This document shows, piece by piece, positions 21,488 through 31,244 of a DNA stretch of 64,000 nt. The DNA lies in assembly GCA_026545225.1 (NCBI GenBank), contig CM048852.1, forward strand, positions 13,550,146 to 13,614,145, in the 5' to 3' direction. Numbering within the stretch: position 1 is the first letter of the stretch; each line of letters begins with the position of its first letter. Origin of the DNA: Cornus controversa. Its lineage: Eukaryota; Streptophyta; Magnoliopsida; Cornales; Cornaceae. A model generated the notes under the pieces. The model made no database searches and had not been told where the DNA came from. It worked only from the letters and a program-made list of their open reading frames with translations. The position numbers were made by a program, and so were the translations under genes.

Positions 21488-21629
21488 AAATTGGACAGGA
21501 TGTAAACATACATTGCAAAATGTAGCAATCACAAAAATCTCCTAATTAATGGCACGGTGTATTAATTGAAATCCTAACATTAGAAAACATAAATTTCATA
21601 AAAAATGGATTAAACGTCTTCTAGTGAAG
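21488..21629 (+). repeat. 142-bp direct repeat, copy 2
   Basis: Same unit as 20215-20356, here joined to the LINE C-terminal frame. Interpreted as the LINE 3' end. Confidence 0.85.
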
Positions 21630-21726
21630 CATTTTAACTGTGATGCAATGTATAAATTATAGAAATCCTCAATTGATAAAATAATGGAAGCTAGAGAATC
21701 AAGATCATCAAGACAAGAAATTATAC

Positions 21727-21794
21727 CTTCAAACAAACAGGGCAGTAGTTTCCTTTTACAAACAATCTTCCACAAGCATCACAACAAGTATACC
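21727..21794 (-). pseudogene. PHD-finger protein pseudogene, exon with YTCCDACGRLF
   Basis: Minus-strand exon of 68 bp between acceptor TTTTTTCTAG and donor TTGAAG|GTATAA. It encodes YTCCDACGRLFVKGNYCPVC plus LK, with four Cys pairs of a zinc finger. It belongs to the plant nuclear protein family with RING/PHD-like cysteine clusters (Arabidopsis At3g08020 and relatives). Its first two bases (GG) complete a codon begun in the preceding exon. Downstream exons expected to follow on the minus strand are not found; LINE sequence begins about 100 bp away, so the 3' half is lost or displaced. Confidence 0.75.
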
Positions 21795-22872
21795 CTAGAA
21801 AAAATTTAACAAGAATTGTTAATCAATTCCTACTGCTGAAAGAAATCTATCCTTTCTAGTAAAAACAAATGCCAAAAGAAGTTTATCTCCCATCTTCTTG
21901 CACATTAATCACAACTACTGTAATTTTTTATTTTTTAAAGATTGATTTCAATATATAACCAAAGATTTTCACTACCTTAATTAAAATTAAAAGCCTCAAC
22001 AACAATAACTTCAGAAGTATTTTAGAAAAAATAAATGAAAACCATGGAAGTAACACAAAAATGAACTACAAAATTTAATTCTCAATGTCAATTCACACCC
22101 CATTTAATTTAGTCACCAAAGGAGAAACAAATATACACTAGAAGTTTCAAAAGTCAGATGATTTCTCCAAATGAATTAAATACTACAATCCATTGTGACA
22201 TCAAGATAATTAACAAAACCTCATTTATGAATTCAGAAGTGTTAGTTAAGAAAAAGAGAAGGAACATGTAAACACTATCCTTTCCTTTCTCTCATCACTA
22301 ACATTATCATCTACTTCTTTTCCTTCCTAGTTATCCAAATGAAGCCTTATTTTCTCAAAAACATTTTTGACTCCTCAAACACACACACACCATTTCCTAA
22401 GTGTGTGACTTTGTCTCCCGTGCTTGAGTGAACCTCATATAGCTTCAATTTGACTTTAAAGTTTAAACTCTCATTAAAGACTCATAAACAAGAATTACAA
22501 CTTGAAATTGTTTTGAAACGCAAATTGCTTACATAAAGTACTTGATAGAACTATCTAAGGGAAATTTTGTGAGGTAAATTAGGCTAGTAGACAGCCCTTT
22601 TACTTCGAGTATGTCGCAATAGTGGTTCCAAAATTGCCATAAAATGTTCATAGACAAACAAGTAGTTAGGTATGACTCTGAGAACAAGTATTAGACATGC
22701 ACGAGTAATAATAATGATATAGAACGTATATAAATTTCATAGGTTGATTTCAAAAGATGCTGAAGTGGCTTCTACTATACCATTACCTCAACCAACTATA
22801 AGCCGAGGTAATGTGGGTAAGCACAACGCCACATAAGATTTCTATTAGATGTATAGATGTGGAGTCCTTTAC
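21795..22872. other. PHD pseudogene intron sequence
   Basis: AT-rich intron-like sequence between the 68-bp exon and the candidate microexon. No gene or repeat border seen. Confidence 0.4.
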
Positions 22873-22883
22873 CTAGGTACCAC
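22873..22883 (-). pseudogene. Candidate 11-nt microexon of the PHD gene with broken acceptor
   Basis: Minus-strand GTGGTACCTAG followed by a donor GTAAAG. Inserted between the 89-bp exon (ending in two codon bases) and the 68-bp exon (starting with two), it restores phase exactly and encodes Trp-Tyr-Leu, where relatives have Trp-Phe-Leu at this point. The two bases just upstream are AT (22885-22884) instead of the AG needed for splicing; a single T-to-G change would make CTACAG. Family position is from memory; the phase fit is read from the sequence. Confidence 0.45.
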
Positions 22884-22956
22884 ATGTAGCATGGAGCACA
22901 AGCAACAACAAAAATAATGTGTCTTCTTTGTGAAAAAATAAATAAATAAATAACGG

Positions 22957-22959
<3 letters not shown>

Positions 22960-22991
<32 letters not shown>
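22960..22991. repeat. (TA)n microsatellite
   Basis: Uninterrupted TA repeats of about 30 bp inside the PHD pseudogene intron. Confidence 0.95.
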
Positions 22992-22993
<2 letters not shown>

Positions 22994-23350
22994 TTGGATA
23001 GATGTATGTAAATGTCATTTCACAAAGAAAGCTACACATTTATTACGCGTATTTACTTAATATAATAGTATGAGCAAATTAAATACTTAATTATTCTATT
23101 AACTAATAAAGTTTGCACTTCCTCTATTTTGAATTATTAGAGCCGACCATAAGTTGTGTTCTTCTAATATGAAAAAGTAACACCATCTAAGAGTGATGAT
23201 GAGAAGCAAAATGTTTAATTTTACAACATCCCACCAACAATATTTCACACTTTAGGGAGCTTCATCAATCACAAATAGAAAAGCTAATTATCCAAAAAGC
23301 AATCCATCATGCAAACATTATATTTCAAATATATAAGCTATAATCAATAC

Positions 23351-23439
23351 CCTGTGCTTAAACCGTTTCCTAATACAGTAGATCCACAGCTGTGGCACCT
23401 CGTATGTTTAGGGCACAAGTAAGGTCCACTGCTAACATT
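23351..23439 (-). pseudogene. PHD-finger protein pseudogene, exon NVSSGPYLCPKHT
   Basis: Minus-strand exon of 89 bp, acceptor GGTGCAG, donor AGG|GTATTG. It encodes NVSSGPYLCPKHTRCHSCG and then STVLGNGLST, the conserved Cys/His segment ending one zinc finger and starting the next in this plant PHD family. Frame is open throughout. It follows the 93-bp exon in phase 0. Confidence 0.85.
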
Positions 23440-23526
23440 CTGCACCATTCAATAATAATATAAGTCAAGCTATCTTAATTTTAATACGAGAACCCAAGAA
23501 TAGCCAAGTAGATAAGTAAAACCAAC

Positions 23527-23619
23527 CTTGTGTGGAGGCTGCTAGCAGTAACAATGGTATGCACCATCACACCTTTTGTAGAACATGAACTTGTTTGGAT
23601 CTCTGGTTCTTCGGCAGAC
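23527..23619 (-). pseudogene. PHD-finger protein pseudogene, exon with premature stop
   Basis: Minus-strand exon of 93 bp, acceptor CTCCAG, donor CACAAG|GTTGGT. It encodes VCRRTRDPNKFMFYKRCDGA, then YHCYC, a stop, and QPPHK. The TAG at 23542-23544 is an in-frame premature stop. The Tyr before KRC stands where the family has a zinc-binding Cys, so the finger would be broken even without the stop. Together these make the gene a pseudogene. Confidence 0.85.
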
Positions 23620-25910
23620 CTGGAGTAAACAGAAAATAGCATGATATAAGCAACAGGGCGGGGGGGATGAATTGATGATAGAATGACCAACAGCACAAGC
23701 ACCAAATAGACAATTATGTTTATCGGTTAATCTTATAACTGAGAAAATCAGGAGAGTTCAGGCAGAAAATAAGCTAACAGCCACAAAAATATACAGTTCA
23801 AGGGACCACAGTAATGAAGAAATGCCATAACCTATTCCATCATTAGATTGGTAGCTTGACCACAGGAGAAAGATTCCTTCAAAAATGGTCAGCTAGATAA
23901 AAGGTTTTGCAGGAAATTTCTTGAATTCTTAATGAGAGCAAGTTATATTAACACAATGTTGACCACTCGACCCCGTGACTCCATTTCATGACCTTTCAGC
24001 TCTGTACCTACACTCATAAGAAAAATAAAATAAAATAAATCCATTGAATTCTTCCGCGATCCAATAGGACACCCTAGACAACATTAACAGAATGGGACAT
24101 CATTATTAGTATAATTTTGATCCAAGGGAAGAAATTTTGAAGTATAATCAACAAAAAAAAATTCTGAGAGCAGATACTTTGTGCAAACTAATGCCAAAGA
24201 CTAGGTTTGTCTCCTCTCTTCCCTTCCATTATACCATGTAGGTGGGTAATGCCCTTATAGTCAAGAACAACTTGATCAAATTCACTTGTTTAGTAAGAAC
24301 AACTCAATAGCATCTCCTATACATGCACTCAACTTCAAAACCACTTATCTCCTAAAGAGATCCAAAGAGAAAACTGTTTAGAGAACATATCCATCAGGAA
24401 ATTGCAAAATAAATTTTGTAATTGCTAGAACGTAATAGCCATTCTGAAACAGATAAATCCAACTTATATGGTGGATGAGGGTAAAAAATCAACTCAACAG
24501 CTCATTTCAAACAGTTTTTGGCATGCTACCAGCACCCCATTGCCATTGCACTCTGTACGAAGTAATGACTACTGTTTAATCATATCATTACTTCTCCAAT
24601 TCCTTGACTAACATTCTCCAAATTTTCATAATATGGAGGAGAATTCCTGATTTCTTGACAAAAAGAATCAAATCTTTCTGAGAATCTTAAACTAAGTCAT
24701 TTTATTCCCACCAAACAGCATAACCTCTCCTGAAACTTCCATCTATAATTCCAATAACTAGTATCAATGTATGCCATCCACAAAAGGACCCTCAACCATA
24801 GGAAAACTAGATTGAAAGAGTACGGTTCTTTGTGATGAACCAAACATGCAAGGTTAACACGAAATAGATTCAGTAATTCCTCTTTCTCCTCGTTATAATG
24901 TGAGAGATTTCATCATATAATTTTTTTATGATTACGCGTAAAATAGGATCATTATCACGAAAACCTGAAGCCAATTTGCATTAAAGACAAAAAAATTAAA
25001 AACTAAACAAAAGCAAAACCTCCAAACTTATGTGCCTGGTGAACCATTTTGGTTCATGACTTTTCTTGTCATTAATGAATTCACTATGCTCTAATGATCC
25101 CAATAAGAGCATTTCAGAGAAAGAATCTTTTTCATTTGTTAACGCGCATAATAGCTATAGAAAAGAGTATTTTTGTTAAAATGAGGGAAAATAAAGAAAA
25201 AGTGAGAGAATCAAGGTGTTCCGTGCATAAACCTGTATAGTTTTTTACATAATCACATTTGAAAGCGTCCATCATAAATTGTCAATCTAAAGAAAGTGAA
25301 AATATTTTCAAAAAGTTAATCCTCGCAGGACAAATCAGGTACTTCCCTTTCTTATTTGAAATCAAATTTCACACTGCACTTTATTGGAACATACCAACTT
25401 TCTTCATCTTGTTGCCTATTCTAGGAACCTCTAGAAGTCGTGCTTTGACAAATCATTGATTCTAATTATGTACTCTGCTACATGTACATCATCCAACTCA
25501 AAATAAAAAATGCACTCATCCTATTGAGATGTGACCTCTAAACTTCAAACATTCTACAGCATAAGACATAGCTAGTTATACAGTTATCTTAAATCTGGTC
25601 TTATCATTTTCTATAGATCAAACTAAGAAAACAACTCCGTTTTTGTACATAACACTATTAAGACCTCTTAAAACTCAAGACAGTAACATTGTATCCCTTG
25701 AAATAATATATCCCTTATTTGGAAAAGTTCCCTTAATTTACAATAAAGAAAGAAGAAATCAAATCTGTGGAAGCACACTCAAATCTCCGTTATCCAACAA
25801 ATGTAATGTTTTAGTGCAACACCAGGACATATTAAAACAAGTTAAATGAAAAATTCAGAATCAGTATTTATTAAATTGATTTAGTATGTAAAGGCTGTAA
25901 AAGCCTAAAA
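23620..25910. other. PHD pseudogene intron region, expected exon not found
   Basis: Between the first exon and the 93-bp exon the family normally has an exon encoding a RING-like Cys cluster. I could not find it on the minus strand here; the sequence is AT-rich and shows no gene. The exon may be deleted. Confidence 0.4.
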
Positions 25911-26260
25911 GATAAGGAACATGCAGTGCATATAAAATATCAATCAATAGTATCTTATCAATACATTTACTAATATTTTAAGAAACACATAATTTTCCAA
26001 GCTCAAAGATTCAAAAAAGTGAAATGCCAAAACTAAAAAAAAATCAAATTAATCAAAAACTCACCACCAGATCACCCACTCAAAGATAAGGAAAAGGCAG
26101 TACATATATAATATCAATCAATATTATCTTATCAATACATTTAGTGATAATTTAAGATGCACATAATTTTCCAAACTCAAAAGATTCACAAAAATCAAAT
26201 GCCAAAACTAAAACAAAATTCAAATTAATCAAAAACTCACCACCAAATCACCAGACTCAA
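25911..26260 (-). repeat. 174-bp tandem duplication spanning the exon 1 splice donor
   Basis: Unit 1 is 25911-26084 and unit 2 is 26085-26260 (start GATAAGGAA; both end near CTCACCACCA.ATCACC..ACTCAA). The duplicated part includes the 5' splice site of intron 1, so a second, downstream GGTG|GTGAGT donor exists at about 26064-26070. The copies differ by scattered substitutions and small indels, so the event is not recent. Confidence 0.9.
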
Positions 26261-26868
26261 ACCGCCGAGCAAAATCCTCCGCCACCAGCGACGCGGCAGC
26301 CGCCTTCTTCTGCATCGTAGAGCGCTTCGTCTGCGCGGACAACAACTCCTCTCCATCGCCTCCACCGCTTCCATCTCCCACCGCCGCTACTGCCGTGGCC
26401 GGCGGCGGAGTCGGCGCAACGACCTTAGGAACAGCTACGTGAACGGTGTCCCTCTCTCTGGCTCTAAGCAGCCACGGGTCCTCCAAAAACTCCTCAACCC
26501 TAGCCACCCCCTCCAGGAACCCATTCCTGGCCTTCTCGCTCTGCAGCTTCCGAGGAAACCCTAGCACGCAGTAGCAGATTCGCCGGATGCAAGAGAGAGA
26601 AAACACACAAGTTTTAGAGAGAGAAAGAGAGCGCGAAATTTCAAGAAATCGTTTGCAGAGAGAGAGGGGTTGGGGGATTAATTTTGGGGTCTGCAGCTTC
26701 CGAGGAAACCCTAGCACGAAGTAGCAGATTCGCCGGATGCAAGAGAGAGAAAACACACAAGTTTTAGAGAGAGAAAGAGAGCGCGAAATTTCAAGGAATC
26801 GTATGGAGAGATAGAGGGGTTTGGGATTAATTTTGGGGTGTAATTGGGCAAGCGACGTGAAAGGCCAT
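26241..26868 (-). pseudogene. PHD-finger protein pseudogene, exon 1
   Basis: An ATG at 26868-26866 starts MAFHVACPIT, the N-terminus I recall for this plant family; the frame then hits TAA three codons on. The rest of the family's N-terminus appears further on as CIRRICYCVLGFPRKLQ, followed by SEKARNGFLEGVARVEEFLE, DPWLLRARERDTVHVAVPKV, an Ala/Pro/Gly-rich stretch and SAQTKRSTMQKKAAAA...ARRFESGDLV before a G|GTGAGT donor at 26241. About 247 extra bases (two 150-bp units minus overlap) separate MAFHVACPIT from CIRRIC and shift the frame. Translation from an upstream ATG at 26918 would read through in the right frame with a non-native leader. Confidence 0.8.
26541..26840 (-). repeat. 150-bp tandem duplication inside PHD exon 1
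   Basis: Units 26541-26690 and 26691-26840, each starting CTGCAGCTTCCGAGGAAACC, differ at only a few positions by eye. Each unit encodes a CIRRICY.VLGFPRKLQ segment plus a GA-rich leader. The second unit is close to identical, so this duplication looks younger than the 174-bp one next door. Confidence 0.95.
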
Positions 26869-26949
26869 ACATACGAGATTTGGATTTTGAATTGAGTGAG
26901 CGGGAGTGAAAATAACAATCAGTCAAACTTATTTTTACTTGGGTCAAAA

Positions 26950-27515
26950 TAATCTCAAATTGATTAACTTAGTTTAATGCGGTTAGTTAAATTATTACAC
27001 GCCAATTATAAGGAAAAGTAAAATGAATTATAGATAAAAAATAAAAATCAACAATTAAAATGGAGAGGCCGGCTAGGTATTATTCTAAAATCTAAAGTTG
27101 TTATAACCTTTTGTCCTCTTCATGTGCATTTTTAACAAGTTATAATAATTTTAAGGTACAACCACATACTAGTAGTTAGGAGTGATCTTGGATCAAATTA
27201 GATCCATGGTATACGAATTGATAAATATACAATTTGAGTGAAGAAGGTTCAATCCAATCCGATACGTGAAATAACGAATCGAATCAAATTGACAAATTAA
27301 ACTTAATTTAAATAACTCAATATAATTATTTTTTAACTAGATCGAATACCAATTGTTAACTATAGTCCAATCACTAATTTAGGATTATTAACTTGCACAA
27401 GGGCCTATATATTGTGCATGTTAACCAAAGACTTAAAAGATTGTCTCAATCAAATGCTGCCAAATACCAAAACTATAAAAAAAAAAATTGTAATATATTT
27501 GGATACAACAAGGCC
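26950..27515. other. Non-coding sequence upstream of PHD exon 1
   Basis: Would contain the promoter of the PHD gene (minus strand). No motif I can firmly name. A patch at 27180-27320 (GGATCAAATTAGATCC, CCAATCCGATACG, AACGAATCGAATC) looks like a worn MITE but has no readable termini. Confidence 0.35.
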
Positions 27516-27519
27516 CATA

Positions 27520-27600
27520 TGAGATATAAATTTGTAATTGGCTAATTTCGATGTTCAAAACTTAATTGATTAAGTTATATTTTTTTATTTACTTTCTGTA
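27520..27600 (+). mobile_element. Fragment of the same LTR as at 63855
   Basis: GAGATATAAATTTGTAATTGGCTAATTTCGATGTTCAAAACTT matches, with a few changes, the first ~60 bp of the Copia 3' LTR that begins at 63855 (shown here in short form: TAATTGGC.AATTTCGATGT). It is a small orphan LTR piece, so that family inserted at least twice in the window. Confidence 0.6.
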
Positions 27601-28067
27601 TCGATCATCAAAATCTTCGAGTTGATGAGCAAGTGCATGTAAACGGTTAATACAATGAGAAAAACTAGGGTGTTTGATTAAAATTATGATTTTTCAAAGT
27701 AGGACCGGTCCCAATTCCAGAATCGATCCAGCTTTTCTTGACAATTTGGTTTCTACAGGTTTTTCAAAAAGTCTCACCGGTCCTAATTTTTGGGCACCGA
27801 TTCTACTTATCTTGTTTCAAAAAGGAAATTATTTTTGACGAAATTTCTGATTCTTTTTTTATTTGAAAATTCTAGGAACGTCCAATATTAGTTTTTAGTG
27901 TATATTTTTTCTTATTCATGGGATTAAACAAACGTTGAAATAAACTTATTCAAGGTACTGATATATATAAATAAAACTAATTACGTCCAAGCAACATTGT
28001 TTGAATAGACTTGGATAACTCTAGCCTTCTTCACGAAATCCCTTCTTGAACTACATGAGCGAAACCC
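27601..28067. other. Non-coding, nothing recognised
   Basis: AT-rich. Two ACCGGTCC-containing segments (27705-27790) repeat loosely; no gene or element border found. Confidence 0.4.
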
Positions 28068-28070
28068 TAA

Positions 28071-28916
28071 TGTTGCATTTGGCACGCGTGAATGGAATGG
28101 AATAGAATGGTCATTCTCATTCTATTGTTTGGTTGCAAATATGAAATGAGATAGGAATGAAACAAATTTTAAATCAAATTGTCCAAAATACCTCTCCTAG
28201 TGACAAATAAATTAAATTAACAAGTGGTGGTGGTGATGGGGGAGGAAGGTGGTGATGTGATGGTGGAGGTGGTGTGGTGGTGGGGGTGGCAGTGGAGGAA
28301 GGGATGTGGTGGTGTGGTGGTAGACGAAGATGGTAATGTGGAGGTGGTGGCAGAGGAAGTTGACGATGTGGATATGGTGGCGGTGGTATAGTGGGGGTGG
28401 TGGTAGAGGAAGGTGGCGATGTGACGATAGAGGTGGTGGCGATGCAATGTGACGGTGGCGGTGGAGGAAAGTGACAATGTGGAGGTGGTGGTGGTGGAGG
28501 AAGGTGGCGATGTGCTGGTAGAGGTGGTGACAATGCGATGTGGTGGTGGCAGTGGAGGAATGTGGCAATGTAGAGGTGGTGGCGATGTAGAGGTGGTGGT
28601 GGAGGAAGGTGGAGACGTGGAGGTGGTGTTAATGCGATATGGTGGTGGTGGAGGAAGGTGACAATGTGGAGATGGTGGTGTGGTATGGTGGTAGATGAAG
28701 GTAGCGGTGGTGGAGGCAATGATGGTAGAGTCGATGGTAGGGGTGGTGATAAAGGCGATGAAGGTGAAGGGGAAATAATTTTTAGTAATATGAATTTTTT
28801 TTAAGCTTTTCATTTTCGAGAAATGAATTTTCATTCCAAAAGAATTAAAATACCCATCAAACAAACGAATGGATGAAATGAGCATTTTCATTCCATTCCT
28901 GCATACAAAAGCAACA
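28071..28916. mobile_element. PIF/Harbinger-type MITE carrying a GGTGGA minisatellite
   Basis: TAA flanks both ends (28068-28070, 28917-28919), the 3-bp TWA duplication of PIF/Harbinger elements. Left end TGTTGCATTTGGCACGCG and right end (reverse complement) TGTTGCTTTTGTATGCAGG are inverted, followed on both sides by GGAATGGAATG words. The interior is almost wholly filled by a purine-rich minisatellite. No transposase. Confidence 0.7.
28224..28770. repeat. G-rich minisatellite (GGTGGNGGT / GGAGGAAGGTGGCGATGTG)
   Basis: About 550 bp built from variants of GGTGGTGG and GGAGGAAGGTGNNGATGTG with an irregular 45-60-bp higher-order period. All G-runs are on the plus strand. The Pro/His/Thr-rich minus-strand frames here (up to 224 codons) overlap one another in all frames and are compositional artefacts, not genes. 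Confidence 0.9.
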
Positions 28917-29079
28917 TAACATTCATTATCAATCGTGAGTGAAACCCTAACAGGGATTTGACGCTCTATTTTGACAATAGGAGACCAGATGACAACGGCG
29001 TAGTTGGCATTTTAAGTTGACAATCAGGGCCTCGAGCTGCTGAAGAAAGCATCGAGATAGCAATTCGGGATCAGAAAAT

Positions 29080-29268
29080 CTCTCAATGGCTTCAATGGAA
29101 GCCGATGAGCCCTCTAGAGTGCTGGGACATGAAGGCACGTGTCTAACTTTCCTCCATTTGCTTCCAATTTATATTCGATTTAAACTTTCTAGAGAGAGAA
29201 AATACACATTCAAACCTTCGATTGCTCTCAATCCAACACAAGAAAAGATTTCCAAATGTTATAAATGA
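29080..29268 (+). other. Short open frame, possible first exon
   Basis: MASMEADEPSRVLGHEGTCL in a GC-richer patch (28960-29140) with a plausible start context (TCTCAATGGCT). I do not recognise it. A GCACGTGT donor-like site follows VLGHEG, so it may be the first exon of a host gene whose rest was destroyed by later insertions, or chance. Confidence 0.2.
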
Positions 29269-29466
29269 AGAAAGAGAGTTGTATTGATAGAATTGATATA
29301 TTATGAACAATACATAAAAGCTTATTTATAAGCACATAATCTTAAAAGCTTAGTAAACTTAGGAGACAAGAAATCCTAGTCCTAGATGGTTTAGGAGAAG
29401 GTGAAAGAAACCTATTAGGAAAAGATATATAATCTATATTAAGAAATATATAATCTAACACCAATG
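29265..29466 (-). mobile_element. Copia LTR fragment
   Basis: On the minus strand it begins TGTTAGATTATATATTTC (plus-strand end at about 29462) and contains TATAAATAAGC near 29325-29335, a good TATA box. It matches the 135-bp solo LTR at 31110-31244 with extra internal sequence. The other end and target duplication were not found. Confidence 0.6.
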
Positions 29467-29469
29467 TTA

Positions 29470-30139
29470 GTGAAGAAAAGGAATAATTGTTCGAAAACTT
29501 ACACGTGTACCACTTCACGAGACTCCCGCTCGCGATTGGTGTTTTATTCACTCTACCATGCATCTTCATAGATCGTGTGAGATAGAACGACCCAAGACTC
29601 TCACACACTCGCAACCTTCTACGAGGCTATATCTCTCTATTCTCTCCTTGGTGCCCTTTGCACCCACTCAGTGAGTCAATGGTGCTTTGCACCTTCTTTA
29701 TCTTTTTCCTTTCACACTTGATGGATGCATACGTCACTGTCATTCACGTTTACTTCCACTTCCACACACATCATCTTTATTCCTTTTTTTTTTCTTTTTT
29801 TCCAAAAGGTTAAGCAAATCTATATATGAAGAAATAATTACAAGAAGGCCCATTTGGCAAAGGCTAAGAAGCCCAAACTATACAACCACACACGAAACTT
29901 GACTTTCATTTTTCCATTCACACCGCACACCACACACTTTTCATAGACACAACCCATGTATGCAACATATGACATCATGTTGAAATACTACAACACTATT
30001 AAATTGAGAATACAACACCTTTACGTAGTTGCAGTGTTGATTTAAAGTTGTTGCATTGTCAATTTAAACGCACACGACAAAACACGACATAGAGAGGAAC
30101 AAGAAAGGATATTGTGATCCCGGTAAAGAGTGAAGAAAT

Positions 30140-30172
<33 letters not shown>

Positions 30173-30780
30173 CCAATTACTTTACTTCCTTTTGGACCAA
30201 AAATATGAATGGTTGCATCTTCAATGTAAATGTTTTACGTTAGTGTTACATCATTTTTGCATGGCTATTGCATATGTGATGTAGCACTGCTACATTGTTG
30301 ATTCAATAGTGCACAAAATGAGCACAAAATGGGTGAAGAACAGGAGAGGATGCCCTACATCCATCGTAATCGAATCTACTGTATTTCATTCTCACTTATT
30401 CTCTGGCATTTGCCCCGCCCTGGCCGGCCCCATCCATCCCCTCTCTCACTCATTTTTGTAAATGTAATAAACGAAAATATTATAAATTAAAATGAAGTTC
30501 TTATACATTTAATTTTTTTATCTTATTATTCTTCAACAACGTGCCTCCTCAACTGAATTCCTTCTTGGCTCCACACTTGATTGGAAAAAATCTCAACTTC
30601 ATATAAATGTATCTCCTTTGCCAGAAATAGACCAAGCACCAAAAAGTAGCCTTATCTCAACTGCAAAGTGGTATAAAAAAATTGAAAGTTCTCATGTAAA
30701 ATAAGGCTTCTAAAGTTGGCCTTAATTATATCAAGGTTAGTTTTCACTATTAATTTATAATTGTATTTTGCATAATCTTG
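29470..30780. other. Non-coding, with (GA)n
   Basis: No gene supported. An (AG)n microsatellite lies at 30136-30170. The rest is AT-rich and shows no element border. Confidence 0.5.
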
Positions 30781-31104
30781 CTGCATTTAGGCTATCTGGT
30801 CACCATGGCAAATTCTAGACTAGAGGGAATGAAACAGACTGACTTGCATTACTCGCATTCAAGGTCAAAATAACCAATGATCCAATCCACGTATTGAGCT
30901 CATGGCATGGCGTTACATGCAGTCACCAACACAAGAGAGTAACCATGTTGGACTTGCAATCCCATAAGCTAGTGGAATCGATTTCTCCACACATAGGAAA
31001 TTTGAGCTTTCTTCGCAAACTAGTGTGTGCTCTAGAACAATAGCTTCAACCATGTCATGCCTCCAGAATTGGTCGTTTGAAAAGAGTACATGAGTTGCAG
31101 TTAA

Positions 31105-31109
31105 GCAAT
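31105..31109. repeat. Target-site duplication GCAAT, left copy
   Basis: GCAAT immediately before the LTR; repeated at 31245-31249. Confidence 0.85.
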
Positions 31110-31244
31110 TGTTAGAAATAGTGAGACAATTGTATAGATTGAATTGAATTGTCTTGTGAACAATACATAAAGGCTATTTATAAGCACATAATCTTGGAGA
31201 CTAGAAATTTTAGTCCTAGATAGGAAAAGATATATAATCTAACA
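31110..31244 (-). mobile_element. 135-bp solo LTR in the LRR-RLK pseudogene
   Basis: Plus strand TGTTAGAAAT...AATCTAACA, inverted TGTTAG/CTAACA ends, flanked by the perfect 5-bp duplication GCAAT. Internal TATTTATAAGC gives a TATA box on the minus strand. The very short LTR fits a TRIM/SMART-size or strongly reduced Copia family, related to 29265-29466. A solo LTR forms by recombination between the two LTRs of an inserted element. Confidence 0.85.

Noticed and set aside
26229..26918. 229-codon minus-strand frame as an intact small gene
   Set aside because: It is exon 1 of the PHD gene with duplicated units; it ends by reading through a GTGAGT splice donor, and its start lies upstream of the native ATG.
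28174..28891. Long minus-strand frames of 118-224 codons rich in Pro, His and Thr
   Set aside because: All three frames stay open at once because of the GGTGG minisatellite; this is composition, not a proline-rich protein gene.
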